The notes: generated from the letters alone by a model not told the origin. Shown: positions 23,291 to 30,791, numbered from the stretch's first letter. The stretch: DNA of 32,762 nucleotides from Candidatus Staskawiczbacteria bacterium RIFCSPHIGHO2_01_FULL_39_25 (GCA_001820095.1 MHOO01000012.1:1-32762); one strand, 5' to 3'. Numbers and translations are program-made.

Positions 23291-23446
23291 ATGTTATCAA
23301 AATTCTTATCATTTGTCAAAGTTAATCTCAATAATATTATATTAGCTGTTATCGTGATGCTTTTGGTGTTGTTTTCCTTCGCTTCTGGATATATAATAGC
23401 AAAGTACCAAGATAGAGAACCAATTATAATCGAAAATCCTAATTAA
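23291..23446 (+). CDS. Short single-span membrane protein
   Basis: 51 residues from the ATG at 23291; an upstream ATG at 23219 lies inside the repeat and is not favoured. One transmembrane helix (about 14-37, NIILAVIVMLLVLFSFASGY) is followed by IAKYQDREPIIIENPN. Small proteins with this helix and a KYQ-x-x-EPI tail are familiar from other Parcubacteria-like genomes, where they have no function assigned. uppS follows after 68 bases. Confidence 0.5.
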   Translation: MLSKFLSFVKVNLNNIILAVIVMLLVLFSFASGYIIAKYQDREPIIIENPN

Positions 23447-23514
23447 CCTAATTATTCTAAATAAATTCAATATTTTGGGAATTAAATTTTGGGCTTGGTT
23501 AGAATAATTTTGAA

Positions 23515-24198
23515 ATGAACATTCCGCAACACATAGTCTTATTCCCCGATGGCAATCGCCGATGGGCAAAAAATAAAGGTAAGAAACCGTTTGATGGCCA
23601 TCTTGCCGGCTATAAAAATCTTCTTAAATTTGGCGAGTGGTGCAAAAAGAAGGGAGTGAAAGTTCTTACTGCTTTTGGCTTTTCTACGGAAAATTGGAAG
23701 AGAAGCGATCAAGAGGTGAAATATTTAATGAAGTTATTTGAAATCGGGTTGCTGCAATCCCTGAAAAAATTTAAAAAGGATAACGTAAAGGTAAAAATCA
23801 TCGGCCAAAAAGAAAAACTTCCTAAATCATTGCAAAGAGTGATAAAAAAAATTGAATCAGAAACCGCAAATCATAAGGATCTGCATTTAAATCTTGCGGT
23901 AAGTTATGGGGGAAAATGGGACATTCTGCAAGCTGTCAAAAAAATTATAGAAGAAAAAGTTCCTGCAGAAAATATTAATGAAGAAATGTTTGATCAATAT
24001 TTATCAACCGCAGGATTGGTAAAACCGGATCTTATTATTAGGGCAGGAGGAGAAATGCGCCTTTCAAACTTTGTACTATGGCAGGCAGCCTATTCAGAAT
24101 TATATTTTTCTCCCAAGCTCTGGCCTGACTTTAACGAAAAAGACTTAGATTTAGCCATTGAAGAATTTGACCTGCGCCAGCGAAGATTTGGAAAATAG
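23515..24198 (+). CDS. uppS: Isoprenyl transferase (undecaprenyl diphosphate synthase)
   Basis: A cis-prenyltransferase that makes the undecaprenyl carrier used by MraY and MurG. 227 residues. The signature PDGNRRWAK (11-19) contains the Mg-binding Asp12; FGFSTENWKRS (near 55) and the C-terminal RAGGEMRLSNFVLWQAAYSE (near 176) bind isopentenyl diphosphate. The last motif reads RAGGE in place of the common RTSGE/RTGGE. Product chain length cannot be read, but a wall role fits the rest of the window. Confidence 0.92.
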   Translation: MNIPQHIVLFPDGNRRWAKNKGKKPFDGHLAGYKNLLKFGEWCKKKGVKVLTAFGFSTENWKRSDQEVKYLMKLFEIGLLQSLKKFKKDNVKVKIIGQKEKLPKSLQRVIKKIESETANHKDLHLNLAVSYGGKWDILQAVKKIIEEKVPAENINEEMFDQYLSTAGLVKPDLIIRAGGEMRLSNFVLWQAAYSELYFSPKLWPDFNEKDLDLAIEEFDLRQRRFGK

Positions 24199-24309
24199 CA
24201 ATGCTATATTTATATTATGCCCCTAAGCTTGCTTTCGGCCAGCCGGGGTCCCGGCCACAAAGTGGCCTAGGGACGACATAATAAGAGACACTAGTTGTGT
24301 CTCTTTTGT
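24188..24309 (+). ncRNA. Candidate small structured RNA, or uppS 3' region, with terminator
   Basis: TTGGAA (24188-24193) and TATATT (24211-24216), 17 bases apart, form a promoter inside the uppS 3' end. Downstream is a GC-rich island, unusual here, with two mutually exclusive hairpins: GCCGGG/CCCGGC (24242-24255) and GGCCAC/GTGGCC (24253-24267). It is closed by an intrinsic terminator AGAGACAC/GTGTCTCT (24284-24304) plus TTTT. A transcript of about 87 nt would start near 24223. The terminator alone may simply end uppS; the RNA call is tentative. Confidence 0.35.
24284..24308 (+). terminator. Intrinsic terminator downstream of uppS
   Basis: The perfect 8-bp stem AGAGACAC (24284-24291) / GTGTCTCT (24297-24304) has a five-base loop and is followed by T's. 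Confidence 0.85.
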
Positions 24310-24320
24310 TATTTACGATG

Positions 24321-24348
24321 TATAATTAAGTTAGTTCTTTTCAAGGAG
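24321..24348 (+). promoter_or_regulatory. -10 box and Shine-Dalgarno of the 24355 gene
   Basis: TATAAT (24321-24326) and AAGGAG (24343-24348), the latter 6 bases before ATG 24355. The -35 region is not clear. The Shine-Dalgarno decides this start over the upstream in-frame codon at 24295, which lies in the terminator. Confidence 0.6.
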
Positions 24349-24354
24349 AAAGTG

Positions 24355-24711
24355 ATGACCAAAAAAAGAGGGCTATACACCATGATTCTCTTGGCAATAT
24401 TAGGTGGTACAAATTTTCTTACCTATGGTGTTACCACTTACGGATCTCAGGCAAAAAGTTATGTTAAAATAGTTTTCTTAAGGGAGTATCATCAAGATTG
24501 CAATCTTGAAAAACAAGAGCAAATACGCGCCGGCGTTGCTATACCAAATGATTTGCTCTGTGATAATGAAGATACAAACTATGAGATGGCAAGAACTTTT
24601 TTCCCAAATAACCGATGGGCATATATGCTTACTGAAAAAATGTTACTACCGGGCCATCAGGTATTTGTTTTTAGATTGTTAGCAAAAGACGAAAAACTAA
24701 CATTAGAGTAA
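24355..24711 (+). CDS. Hypothetical signal-anchored protein
   Basis: 118 residues. The basic start MTKKRGLY is followed by a hydrophobic helix (about 9-27) and a polar domain with two cysteines (QDCNLEK, LLCDNED) that could form a disulphide outside the cell; the aromatic stretch TFFPNNRWAYML is a visible feature. It is a single-gene unit with its own promoter, Shine-Dalgarno and terminator, like the genes at 2433 and 9213. No family recognised. Confidence 0.55.
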   Translation: MTKKRGLYTMILLAILGGTNFLTYGVTTYGSQAKSYVKIVFLREYHQDCNLEKQEQIRAGVAIPNDLLCDNEDTNYEMARTFFPNNRWAYMLTEKMLLPGHQVFVFRLLAKDEKLTLE

Positions 24712-24731
24712 CCTTTCTCTTTGCAAAAAAA

Positions 24732-24764
24732 ACAGTCAGGTATAGTATTGTACCTGACTTTTTA
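24732..24764. terminator. Intrinsic terminator between convergent genes
   Basis: The perfect 8-bp stem GTCAGGTA (24735-24742) / TACCTGAC (24751-24758), with A's before and T's after, could serve both strands. It reaches the stop codon of the minus-strand endonuclease gene. Confidence 0.85.
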
Positions 24765-25256
24765 ATTTTTATTTGTTAGTGTTTTTGCCATTTCCAACCA
24801 TTTTGCTTTTTTCGGCTTATGTTTATATTTTGCCGTTGAGGTATGTATTTGAATCAACTGCATGAGATCATTCCTCTTCCATTTTGAAAGGTATTTGCCT
24901 TTATTTTGATGGATAATCTGCACTGCTTTTTGCCATAGGTCAAAATCTTTTTTTTTGTTATCCGCCAATGCATTCTTATTAAAATAGGGGATTATCATCA
25001 TAACAATATCATCAATTTTTTGCACCGAAAACCGTGCTTGTCCTTTTGTGACAGAAACGCTTCCGCATCCAATGTTCTTTTTTATTCTTTCTAGGATTTT
25101 TATATTTTCTTTCGGTGCGGTAATTACAAATTGGGCCTTCCACCGGTAGTAGGTAGGGGAGTTGGTCCTTTCGTGGCGCGTATCTTTCCTGAATTGTAAA
25201 TCAAAACATCCGTCGTTGTTTGCCAAAGTAACTATATTAACATTATTTTTTGCCAT
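24762..25256 (-). CDS. LAGLIDADG-type homing endonuclease, free-standing
   Basis: 164 residues from the ATG at 25256. An in-frame ATG at 25331 lies within the upstream repeat and would add a nonsense-like leader. The start NIVTLANNDGCFDLQFRKD (6-24) matches the LAGLIDADG helix and first strand (usual form LAGLIDGEGCF), with the acidic residue of NNDG at the catalytic place; the later pattern WKAQFVITAPKENIKILERI, SVSVTKGQARFSVQKIDD and FDLWQKAVQII is that of single-motif enzymes that act as dimers. It is not inside a visible intron or intein. A consensus-like promoter lies upstream at 25358-25386. Confidence 0.7.
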   Translation of the reverse strand: MAKNNVNIVTLANNDGCFDLQFRKDTRHERTNSPTYYRWKAQFVITAPKENIKILERIKKNIGCGSVSVTKGQARFSVQKIDDIVMMIIPYFNKNALADNKKKDFDLWQKAVQIIHQNKGKYLSKWKRNDLMQLIQIHTSTAKYKHKPKKAKWLEMAKTLTNKN

Positions 25257-25258
25257 AA

Positions 25259-25352
25259 AGATGAATCTAGAATCTAGTATCTTGAATCTGGAATGGAATA
25301 AAGAATATGGAATAACGTATTCAAGCTTCAAGATACAAAATTCAAGATTCTA
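25259..25352. repeat. AT-rich palindromic repeat, GAATCTTGAATC family, copy 3
   Basis: GATGAATCTAGAATCTAGTA (from 25260) and following words face TCAAGCTTCAAGATACAAAA and TTCAAGATTC. The repeat is located between the promoter at 25358-25386 and the endonuclease start codon, so it would be its 5' untranslated region. Confidence 0.65.
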
Positions 25353-25357
25353 ACCAA

Positions 25358-25386
25358 AGTATACCAAATATTTAATTATGCGACAA
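25358..25386 (-). promoter_or_regulatory. Promoter of the LAGLIDADG gene
   Basis: On the minus strand, TTGTCG (complement of 25381-25386) and TATACT (complement of 25358-25363) are separated by 17 bases. The -35 box overlaps one copy of the 15-nt TTATTRTGCGACAAA-type word; a second copy lies at 25396-25410. Confidence 0.55.
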
Positions 25387-25449
25387 GGTAAATTCTTATT
25401 GTGCGACAAATCAGGCTAAAATAAAATTTTGTTTTTCATTTATTCAAAT

Positions 25450-26409
25450 TTAATTTTTATTTTTTCCATGAAATCTCTGATGGATATCCTTTAACCTTTT
25501 ATTGGTAACGTGAGCGTATATTTGGGTGGCAAGTATGTTTTTATGCCCTAAAAACTCTTGTATGACTCGTAAATCTACTCCCTGGGTTAAAAGATCGGTC
25601 GCAAAACTATGGCGCAACACATGCGGAGTGGTAGTAATAGGCAAGCCGGTCAAAATGATATATTTTTTAAGATTCTTCTCAATGGCTCTTGGGGTCAACC
25701 TGCGTGGCGCGCTTTTCCTACCACTGTAATTTATAAATAACGCTTTCTCTTTATCGTCTTGGGCGTCCCGGGCATCAAGATATTTTTTTAGCCACTCCAC
25801 GGTGCTTTTTGAAAAATACACCGTTCTTGCTCTGCCGCCCTTGCCGACAATTCCAAGTTCTATATCATTTGTAGTTGGCTTGATTTTAATTTGTTCTCTA
25901 TTTAAAGAAGTTAGTTCCGAGATCCTCATCCCGGTTGAAAAAAAGGTTTCTAGTATAGCCCTATCTCGCAAACCTTGAATTGTAGAGGTATTGGGTGTCA
26001 AAAACAGCTTCTGTAACTGCTCTAAGGTTAAAAACTTCACTGTTTTCTCTTTATCAGGCCTAGAAAGCGTTATTTTCTCAGGGGGTATAGAAAGTATGTC
26101 TTTTGCTACAAAATAGCCTAAAAGAGATCTTAAAGCGATTAAATAGTAGTTCTGGGTAATCTTCTTTAAAGGTTGGTTATTATGAGTAGGGGAATGACGT
26201 GATAGATAGACCCTATAATCCCAAATATGTTCTGGGGTAAGCTGGTGGGGAAGCAGACTATCAAGCTTACTTTTTTTTAACCAAACCAAAAATTTTTCAA
26301 GAAATCTGCGGTAATTTTCCTGGGTTTTAGAAGATAATCCTTTTTCAATGTCTATCCAATCTAAGAAGTCATTTATATGCTTTGGTATCGATATGTTACT
26401 TTGGTTCAT
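25450..26409 (-). CDS. Tyrosine site-specific recombinase, XerC/XerD/XerA type
   Basis: 319 residues. The N-terminal SAM-like core-binding domain (about 10-105) is followed by a catalytic domain with the full residue set: Arg162 (TGMRISEL), Lys190 (GKGGRAR), His263 and Arg266 (HVLRHSFATDLL), His289 (FLGHKN) and nucleophile Tyr298. The size and simple architecture match chromosome-dimer-resolving Xer proteins that act at dif rather than phage integrases. No second xer gene is in view, so it may act alone like XerA or XerH. A perfect 15-bp-arm inverted repeat lies 10 bases before its start. Confidence 0.88.
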   Translation of the reverse strand: MNQSNISIPKHINDFLDWIDIEKGLSSKTQENYRRFLEKFLVWLKKSKLDSLLPHQLTPEHIWDYRVYLSRHSPTHNNQPLKKITQNYYLIALRSLLGYFVAKDILSIPPEKITLSRPDKEKTVKFLTLEQLQKLFLTPNTSTIQGLRDRAILETFFSTGMRISELTSLNREQIKIKPTTNDIELGIVGKGGRARTVYFSKSTVEWLKKYLDARDAQDDKEKALFINYSGRKSAPRRLTPRAIEKNLKKYIILTGLPITTTPHVLRHSFATDLLTQGVDLRVIQEFLGHKNILATQIYAHVTNKRLKDIHQRFHGKNKN

Positions 26410-26418
26410 ATTAATAGC

Positions 26419-26456
26419 TATAGTTAATAGAACCTATATGAGTTCTATTAACTATA
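26419..26456. promoter_or_regulatory. Perfect 15-bp-arm inverted repeat upstream of the Xer gene
   Basis: TATAGTTAATAGAAC (26419-26433) and GTTCTATTAACTATA (26442-26456) are separated by 8 bases, CTATATGA. There is no T-run. The layout of arms and a short spacer suits a tyrosine-recombinase core site (dif-like) or an operator controlling xer. The spacer is two bases longer than the classic 6-bp dif spacer, so the operator reading stays open. Confidence 0.6.
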
Positions 26457-26512
26457 ATTATGCGAACCTTACTATATTCAATATAACGCCTCGTAAATAG
26501 GCGTGTCAATAC

Positions 26513-26887
26513 CTATTGCGAACAGAAATCTTTTTGATCTATTAGTTCTTCGGGTTTAACTCCCATTGCCTGTAACATTTTTTCTGCAATAAATTTTTTT
26601 GTAGCGCCAGCAGAATTTTCTGCCAGCGTATTTTTTTCTTCAACTATTTTATCTTGCAGGGCAGCGGTGCCTTTTCCTACTTCCCCACTCACCCCTTCTA
26701 GCCTTCCATAGACGTTCTTTTTAAACCAATCACCTATGCCAGCAAAGTACGGATTCTCCGTTTTAACCCTCTGGGAATACAAGTTTTTTGCTCCGGCCTT
26801 AAAATACGGGGTTTGGCTTAAAAAAACCACCCCCAATATGGTTGCCGCAATAAAAATATTTTTTATAAATCCCCTTTCTTTATCCAT
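26513..26887 (-). CDS. Hypothetical membrane-anchored protein
   Basis: 124 residues. One N-terminal membrane helix (about 9-25, IFIAATILGVVFLSQTPYF) is followed by NPYFAGIGDWFKKNVYGRLE, a helical Glu/Lys stretch (about 75-110) and a short tail ending in DFCSQ. Proteins with the NPYF...DWFKKNVY pattern are familiar from other Parcubacteria-like genomes and have no assigned role. It lies between gltX and xer, with hairpins on both sides. Confidence 0.55.
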   Translation of the reverse strand: MDKERGFIKNIFIAATILGVVFLSQTPYFKAGAKNLYSQRVKTENPYFAGIGDWFKKNVYGRLEGVSGEVGKGTAALQDKIVEEKNTLAENSAGATKKFIAEKMLQAMGVKPEELIDQKDFCSQ

Positions 26888-26902
26888 AATGTGTTTTGTC
26901 GC

Positions 26903-27041
26903 ATAATAGAGATTCCCGCGACTACGTCGCTCTCTATTAATTTTTAAAAAATAATATTTTGCTTCGCAAATTTTAAAAAATTAATGAATCTATATATTTT
27001 CCTCCGCTGCGGCTCCGGGCAGGCATTCGCCTGAAAATATA
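26903..27041. repeat. Row of three hairpins between gltX and the next gene
   Basis: Hairpin 1: AATAGAG/CTCTATT (26905-26938) with inner GCGAC/GTCGC. Hairpin 2: AT-rich arms about 26939-26982 with inner TTTGC/GCAAA around TTC. Hairpin 3: TATATTTTC/GAAAATATA (26993-27041) with inner CAGGC/GCCTG. The outermost sequences (ATAATAGAGATTC and GAATCTATATAT) are also roughly complementary, so the whole may fold as one branched unit. It lies downstream of gltX on the minus strand. Confidence 0.55.
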
Positions 27042-27045
27042 AAAA

Positions 27046-28503
27046 CTATAAAAGTATTTTTATAGCATCTTGAATCCTTTGCAGAGTTTTTTCTTTGCCT
27101 AAAATTTCGGCGATTTCAAAGGGTCCTGCCGATGCTGATTTACCCGACAGCGCTACCCGTAACGGCCACAGCAGGTATCCCCTATTTTCTAGGGGGTAAT
27201 TTTTCTGCCCGTTAAATTCCGAAGATTTTTCCAGCAGAGTCTTTTCTATTGTTTTTATATCCCATTTTTTTATTCCGGTAATTACTTTCAAAGACGCATC
27301 TAATGCATCTTTTACATCTGACTCCCCCATTTCTTTCCACGATAATATGTTTTTATCATACTCTAATGTTTCTTTGAAAAAATAATCTGCCATAGCGGCA
27401 ATGTCGGATAATTTTTTCATGCGCGCTTTATGGATTTCAATTATTTTTTCTAATGTTTTTTTAGGAATTTTTTGGGCTAATTCAGGCAAATGCGCCAAGC
27501 ATAATTTCATTAGTTGGCTTGCAGTTTTCTGGCGGATATAGTAAGCATTTATAGAATCTAGTTTTTGCACATTAAACACGGCGCCAGCCTTTTGCACTTT
27601 TTCTATGGAAAACTCTTTAATTAAATCCTTTAAAGAAAATACCTCTTTTTCGGTCCCTGGATTCCAACCCAATAGGACCATAAAGTTAATAAGGGCTTCA
27701 GGCAAGTAACCCTGTTGGTGGTAATCGCTTACAGCTACATCGCCCGCACGCTTGGACATTTTGCTTTTGTCGGGATTGAGCAATAACGGTACATGACCGT
27801 ATGTTGGCTGAAAAAACCCTAGAGCTTCCTGCAACAATATTTGTTTTGGCGTATTTGAAAGATGGTCTTCTCCGCGAATAATATGGCTGATTTGCATTTC
27901 GTAGTCATCTACTACCACCGCAAAGTGATACAAAGGTTCCTGTAAATTTTTAGCAATGACAATATCTCCCACGAGCCCCATGTCAAATTCCACATCGCCT
28001 CGCACTAAATCATTGAACACCACTTTTTTATTTTCAACTTTAAAACGGATAATGCCACTGGTATTTTTTGCATTCCGGCACTTGCCGTCATATTTTGGGG
28101 CTAATCCCCTGCTCTGCTGGTCTTGGCGCTTAGCTTCCAACTCCTCTGTCGTGCAGATACAGTAATACGCCTTCCCTTCCACAAGAAGTTTTTCTAAATA
28201 TTTCTTATAGATATCTAATCTTTGCGATTGTTTATACGGGCCGAATTTCCCCCCAATGTCCGGGCCTTCATCCCATGTAATTCCTAACCACTGCAGTTCA
28301 TCAATAATATTTTGGACCCATTCTAATTTAGACCGCTCTTTATCGGTGTCTTCAATTCGTAAAACGGTTGCGCCTTTGTTTTTTTGAGCAAACAAGTAAT
28401 TAAAAAGAATAGTCCTTGCGTTTCCAATATGCAAAGGCCCCGTTGGCGATGGCGGAAACCTTAACCTTATTTTTTGTAATGGTATTTGTTTTTTTTTATT
28501 CAT
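27046..28503 (-). CDS. gltX: Glutamyl-tRNA synthetase
   Basis: A class I synthetase of 485 residues from ATG 28503; an in-frame ATG at 28554 would overlap murG and precede the conserved start, so it is not used. The HIGH-type motif HIGN is at 25-28, and KMSKRAG follows SK in the middle of the protein. The C-terminal anticodon domain is helical, as in bacterial GluRS. The gene starts 4 bases after murG, so it is co-transcribed with the wall genes. In CPR bacteria GluRS often also makes Glu-tRNA-Gln; no gat genes are in view. Confidence 0.95.
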   Translation of the reverse strand: MNKKKQIPLQKIRLRFPPSPTGPLHIGNARTILFNYLFAQKNKGATVLRIEDTDKERSKLEWVQNIIDELQWLGITWDEGPDIGGKFGPYKQSQRLDIYKKYLEKLLVEGKAYYCICTTEELEAKRQDQQSRGLAPKYDGKCRNAKNTSGIIRFKVENKKVVFNDLVRGDVEFDMGLVGDIVIAKNLQEPLYHFAVVVDDYEMQISHIIRGEDHLSNTPKQILLQEALGFFQPTYGHVPLLLNPDKSKMSKRAGDVAVSDYHQQGYLPEALINFMVLLGWNPGTEKEVFSLKDLIKEFSIEKVQKAGAVFNVQKLDSINAYYIRQKTASQLMKLCLAHLPELAQKIPKKTLEKIIEIHKARMKKLSDIAAMADYFFKETLEYDKNILSWKEMGESDVKDALDASLKVITGIKKWDIKTIEKTLLEKSSEFNGQKNYPLENRGYLLWPLRVALSGKSASAGPFEIAEILGKEKTLQRIQDAIKILL

Positions 28504-28507
28504 AACA

Positions 28508-29620
28508 TCAGCCGAGAAATTCAAGAATTTCTCTTGCAATAGCCTTGGCAGCAAGCGGTTTTGAAAATTGCAAAGCCGCTTCCCGCATCCTTTTTAATTC
28601 AGCGGGTTGTGAAAGCAAATAGTTTATTTTTCCAATGAAAAAATTAGGGGTTAAATTCTCCTGTTCCATAATTAATGCCGCTCCATTTTGCGCGTATTGG
28701 TAAGCGTTTTTTGACTGGTGGTTAGACGCCGCCGATGGCAAGGGAACCAGGATGCTGGCTTTGCCCGCAGCCGCTATTTCAAAAATACTGCCAGCTCCCG
28801 CTCGTGAAATTACCAAGTCAGCTATCTTGTAAGCTTGCTTTAATTCTACCTCCCCGAGCGATTCATATAAATGATAGTATTTTTCTAATTCATCGCTTAA
28901 GATTAGCTCTGACTCCATCTTCATTTTATTATAATTTTTCTTGCCAGACGCATAAATAATTTCATACTTTTTTAAAAGGTCATTTAAAATGACTAATATA
29001 AAGTCATTAATAGATTCAGCGCCTTGAGAGCCTCCCAAAAATAAAAGTACGGGTTTTAACGAAGTTATTTGGAACAGTTCTTTTGCTGATGTATCATCCC
29101 CATCCAATAATTCTTTCTTGATGGGGTTTCCCACCAATATCGCTTTTGATAAATCAAAGTATTCTGTTTTAGGAAATGAAATAAATATTTTTTTTGCCCA
29201 TTTATAGGCTATCCTATTGGAAAGTCCTGGCACGCTGTCTGACTCATGCAAGAATATGGGAAATCCCAGTAATTTTGCGCAAAAGCAAACGATAGCAGAC
29301 CCTGATCCGCCTTTGCTGAAAACAACCTTCGGCCTAATAACTAACAAAAGAAAAAAACTTTGCAAAAAGCCAAATGGTATTTTAACTGCCATATCCAAGA
29401 TATTATCAAAAGAAAAATACCTCCGTATTTTTCCGGATACAATGGCATAGGTTTTAAAATTTTCTTGGGAAAGAGATACTATAGCAGCCTTGTCCTTAGG
29501 ACCAATATAATAAAGCTTAAGATTATCATTGTCTAAGGATAATCTCCTTAGTTCCCTGCCAATGGCAATAATAGGCATAATATGGCCGCCCGTCCCCCCG
29601 CCCGTAAATAATATTTTCAT
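28508..29620 (-). CDS. murG: Lipid II synthase (N-acetylglucosaminyl transferase)
   Basis: MurG adds GlcNAc to lipid I on the inner membrane face. 370 residues with the GT-B fold: N-terminal GGGTGGHIMPIIAIG (7-21), the domain linker with GGSQGAESIN, and SRAGAGSIFEIAAAGKASIL with LVPLPSAASNHQ, the UDP-GlcNAc site. It lies 21 bases after ftsW, matching the usual ftsW-murG order of the dcw cluster. Ends in TGA. No Shine-Dalgarno sequence. Confidence 0.94.
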   Translation of the reverse strand: MKILFTGGGTGGHIMPIIAIGRELRRLSLDNDNLKLYYIGPKDKAAIVSLSQENFKTYAIVSGKIRRYFSFDNILDMAVKIPFGFLQSFFLLLVIRPKVVFSKGGSGSAIVCFCAKLLGFPIFLHESDSVPGLSNRIAYKWAKKIFISFPKTEYFDLSKAILVGNPIKKELLDGDDTSAKELFQITSLKPVLLFLGGSQGAESINDFILVILNDLLKKYEIIYASGKKNYNKMKMESELILSDELEKYYHLYESLGEVELKQAYKIADLVISRAGAGSIFEIAAAGKASILVPLPSAASNHQSKNAYQYAQNGAALIMEQENLTPNFFIGKINYLLSQPAELKRMREAALQFSKPLAAKAIAREILEFLG

Positions 29621-29641
29621 GCTAATTTAAAATTTCGCAAG

Positions 29642-30766
29642 TTATCCGTGCTTAGATATATTGAGCAGTATCCCTATTCCCATTAATTCAGCCATCAAGT
29701 GCGATCCTCCATAGCTGAAAAATGGCAATGGAATGCCGCTGACAGGAAATACGCCGATATTTGAAGCAATATTCATGAAAGCCTGCGTTACTATCCACGT
29801 GGCAATGCCAATAGCCGTTAAGCGGGAAAACTTATCTGAAGTTGCATTTGCGATTTTAAGGCTTTGCCAAAGAAATACGATAAATAATAAAATTAAAATA
29901 GAGGTTCCTATGATGCCCGTTTCCTCTCCTAAAATAGAAAAAACCGAATCTGACATTGCTTCTGGTAAAAAACCGAATTTTTGGGTAGACATGCCTAGCC
30001 CCTTGCCGAAAATTCCACCGGAACCTATAGCCATTAAAGACTGCCGTATGTGAAAACCAATGCCTAAGGGATCTGTTTCTGGATGCAAGAATACTAAGAA
30101 GCGCTGTACCCGGTAGGGCTCCACGATAATTAACATGATGCCAGCTGAAATTCCCCCTGCCACCGATACCATAGTATGCCACAAAGGGGTGCCTGCGGCA
30201 AAATATACCACCAGAAGAGAAATACTGATAATGCCTAGCGTGCTGGCATCTTTTTGGAAATACAAGGTAATAGCGATAATTCCTAATAAACATAAAAAGG
30301 GCACATATACTTTTATAAGGTTATCATACCCTTTTTTTGCCAATGACATCCAGCTTTTTTTTGAATGTTCGGAAAACTTGTTTGAAAGCCAGGCTGAAAG
30401 ATACAAAACCGCGGTAATTTTTAAAAACTCTGAAGGCTGGAAGCTGGCTCCGCCAATACTTATCCATCGCTGGGCTCCCCCAAATTTGCTTCCCATTCCT
30501 GGCAGAAAAACAACCACTAACAGCAGAATATTCGCTGCTAAAAGAAAAGGAGATGCCTTTTTTAGAAAACTTAGGGGAATCTTATATAAAACAAGACCTG
30601 CTACAAGGCCGATGAAAAGCGCAAAAAGCTGGTGAAATAGGTAATAATTGGTATTGCCAAACGTCCGCAGTGATGCAATGGCTGAAAGCGCAGATAAAAA
30701 CAGAAATCCAAAAACGACCAGGAAAATTACGGTTATAAGAAAGTAATAATTAATGCGCCTGTTCAT
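29642..30766 (-). CDS. ftsW: Lipid II polymerase, SEDS family (FtsW)
   Basis: 374 residues with about ten membrane helices. The SEDS signatures are seen: GGAQRWISIGGASFQPSEFLK (from about residue 95), and GKGLGMSTQKFGFLPEAMSD with FSILGEETGIIG in the later half, the latter typical for FtsW/SpoVE rather than RodA. FtsW makes glycan strands from lipid II at the division site with a class B PBP, which is not in this window. Its position between murD and murG supports FtsW over RodA. Confidence 0.88.
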   Translation of the reverse strand: MNRRINYYFLITVIFLVVFGFLFLSALSAIASLRTFGNTNYYLFHQLFALFIGLVAGLVLYKIPLSFLKKASPFLLAANILLLVVVFLPGMGSKFGGAQRWISIGGASFQPSEFLKITAVLYLSAWLSNKFSEHSKKSWMSLAKKGYDNLIKVYVPFLCLLGIIAITLYFQKDASTLGIISISLLVVYFAAGTPLWHTMVSVAGGISAGIMLIIVEPYRVQRFLVFLHPETDPLGIGFHIRQSLMAIGSGGIFGKGLGMSTQKFGFLPEAMSDSVFSILGEETGIIGTSILILLFIVFLWQSLKIANATSDKFSRLTAIGIATWIVTQAFMNIASNIGVFPVSGIPLPFFSYGGSHLMAELMGIGILLNISKHG

Positions 30767-30791
30767 ATATAAACACTAAACTACGCGAAAA

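Noticed and set aside
25257-25331. Longer LAGLIDADG protein starting at 25331
   Set aside because: The added residues (YSLFHSRFKILDSRF) are translated palindromic repeat; the ATG at 25256 precedes the conserved motif.
28504-28554. Longer gltX starting at 28554
   Set aside because: The extra 17 residues overlap murG in another frame and are not part of the GluRS start; the ATG at 28503 leads directly into the conserved Rossmann region.
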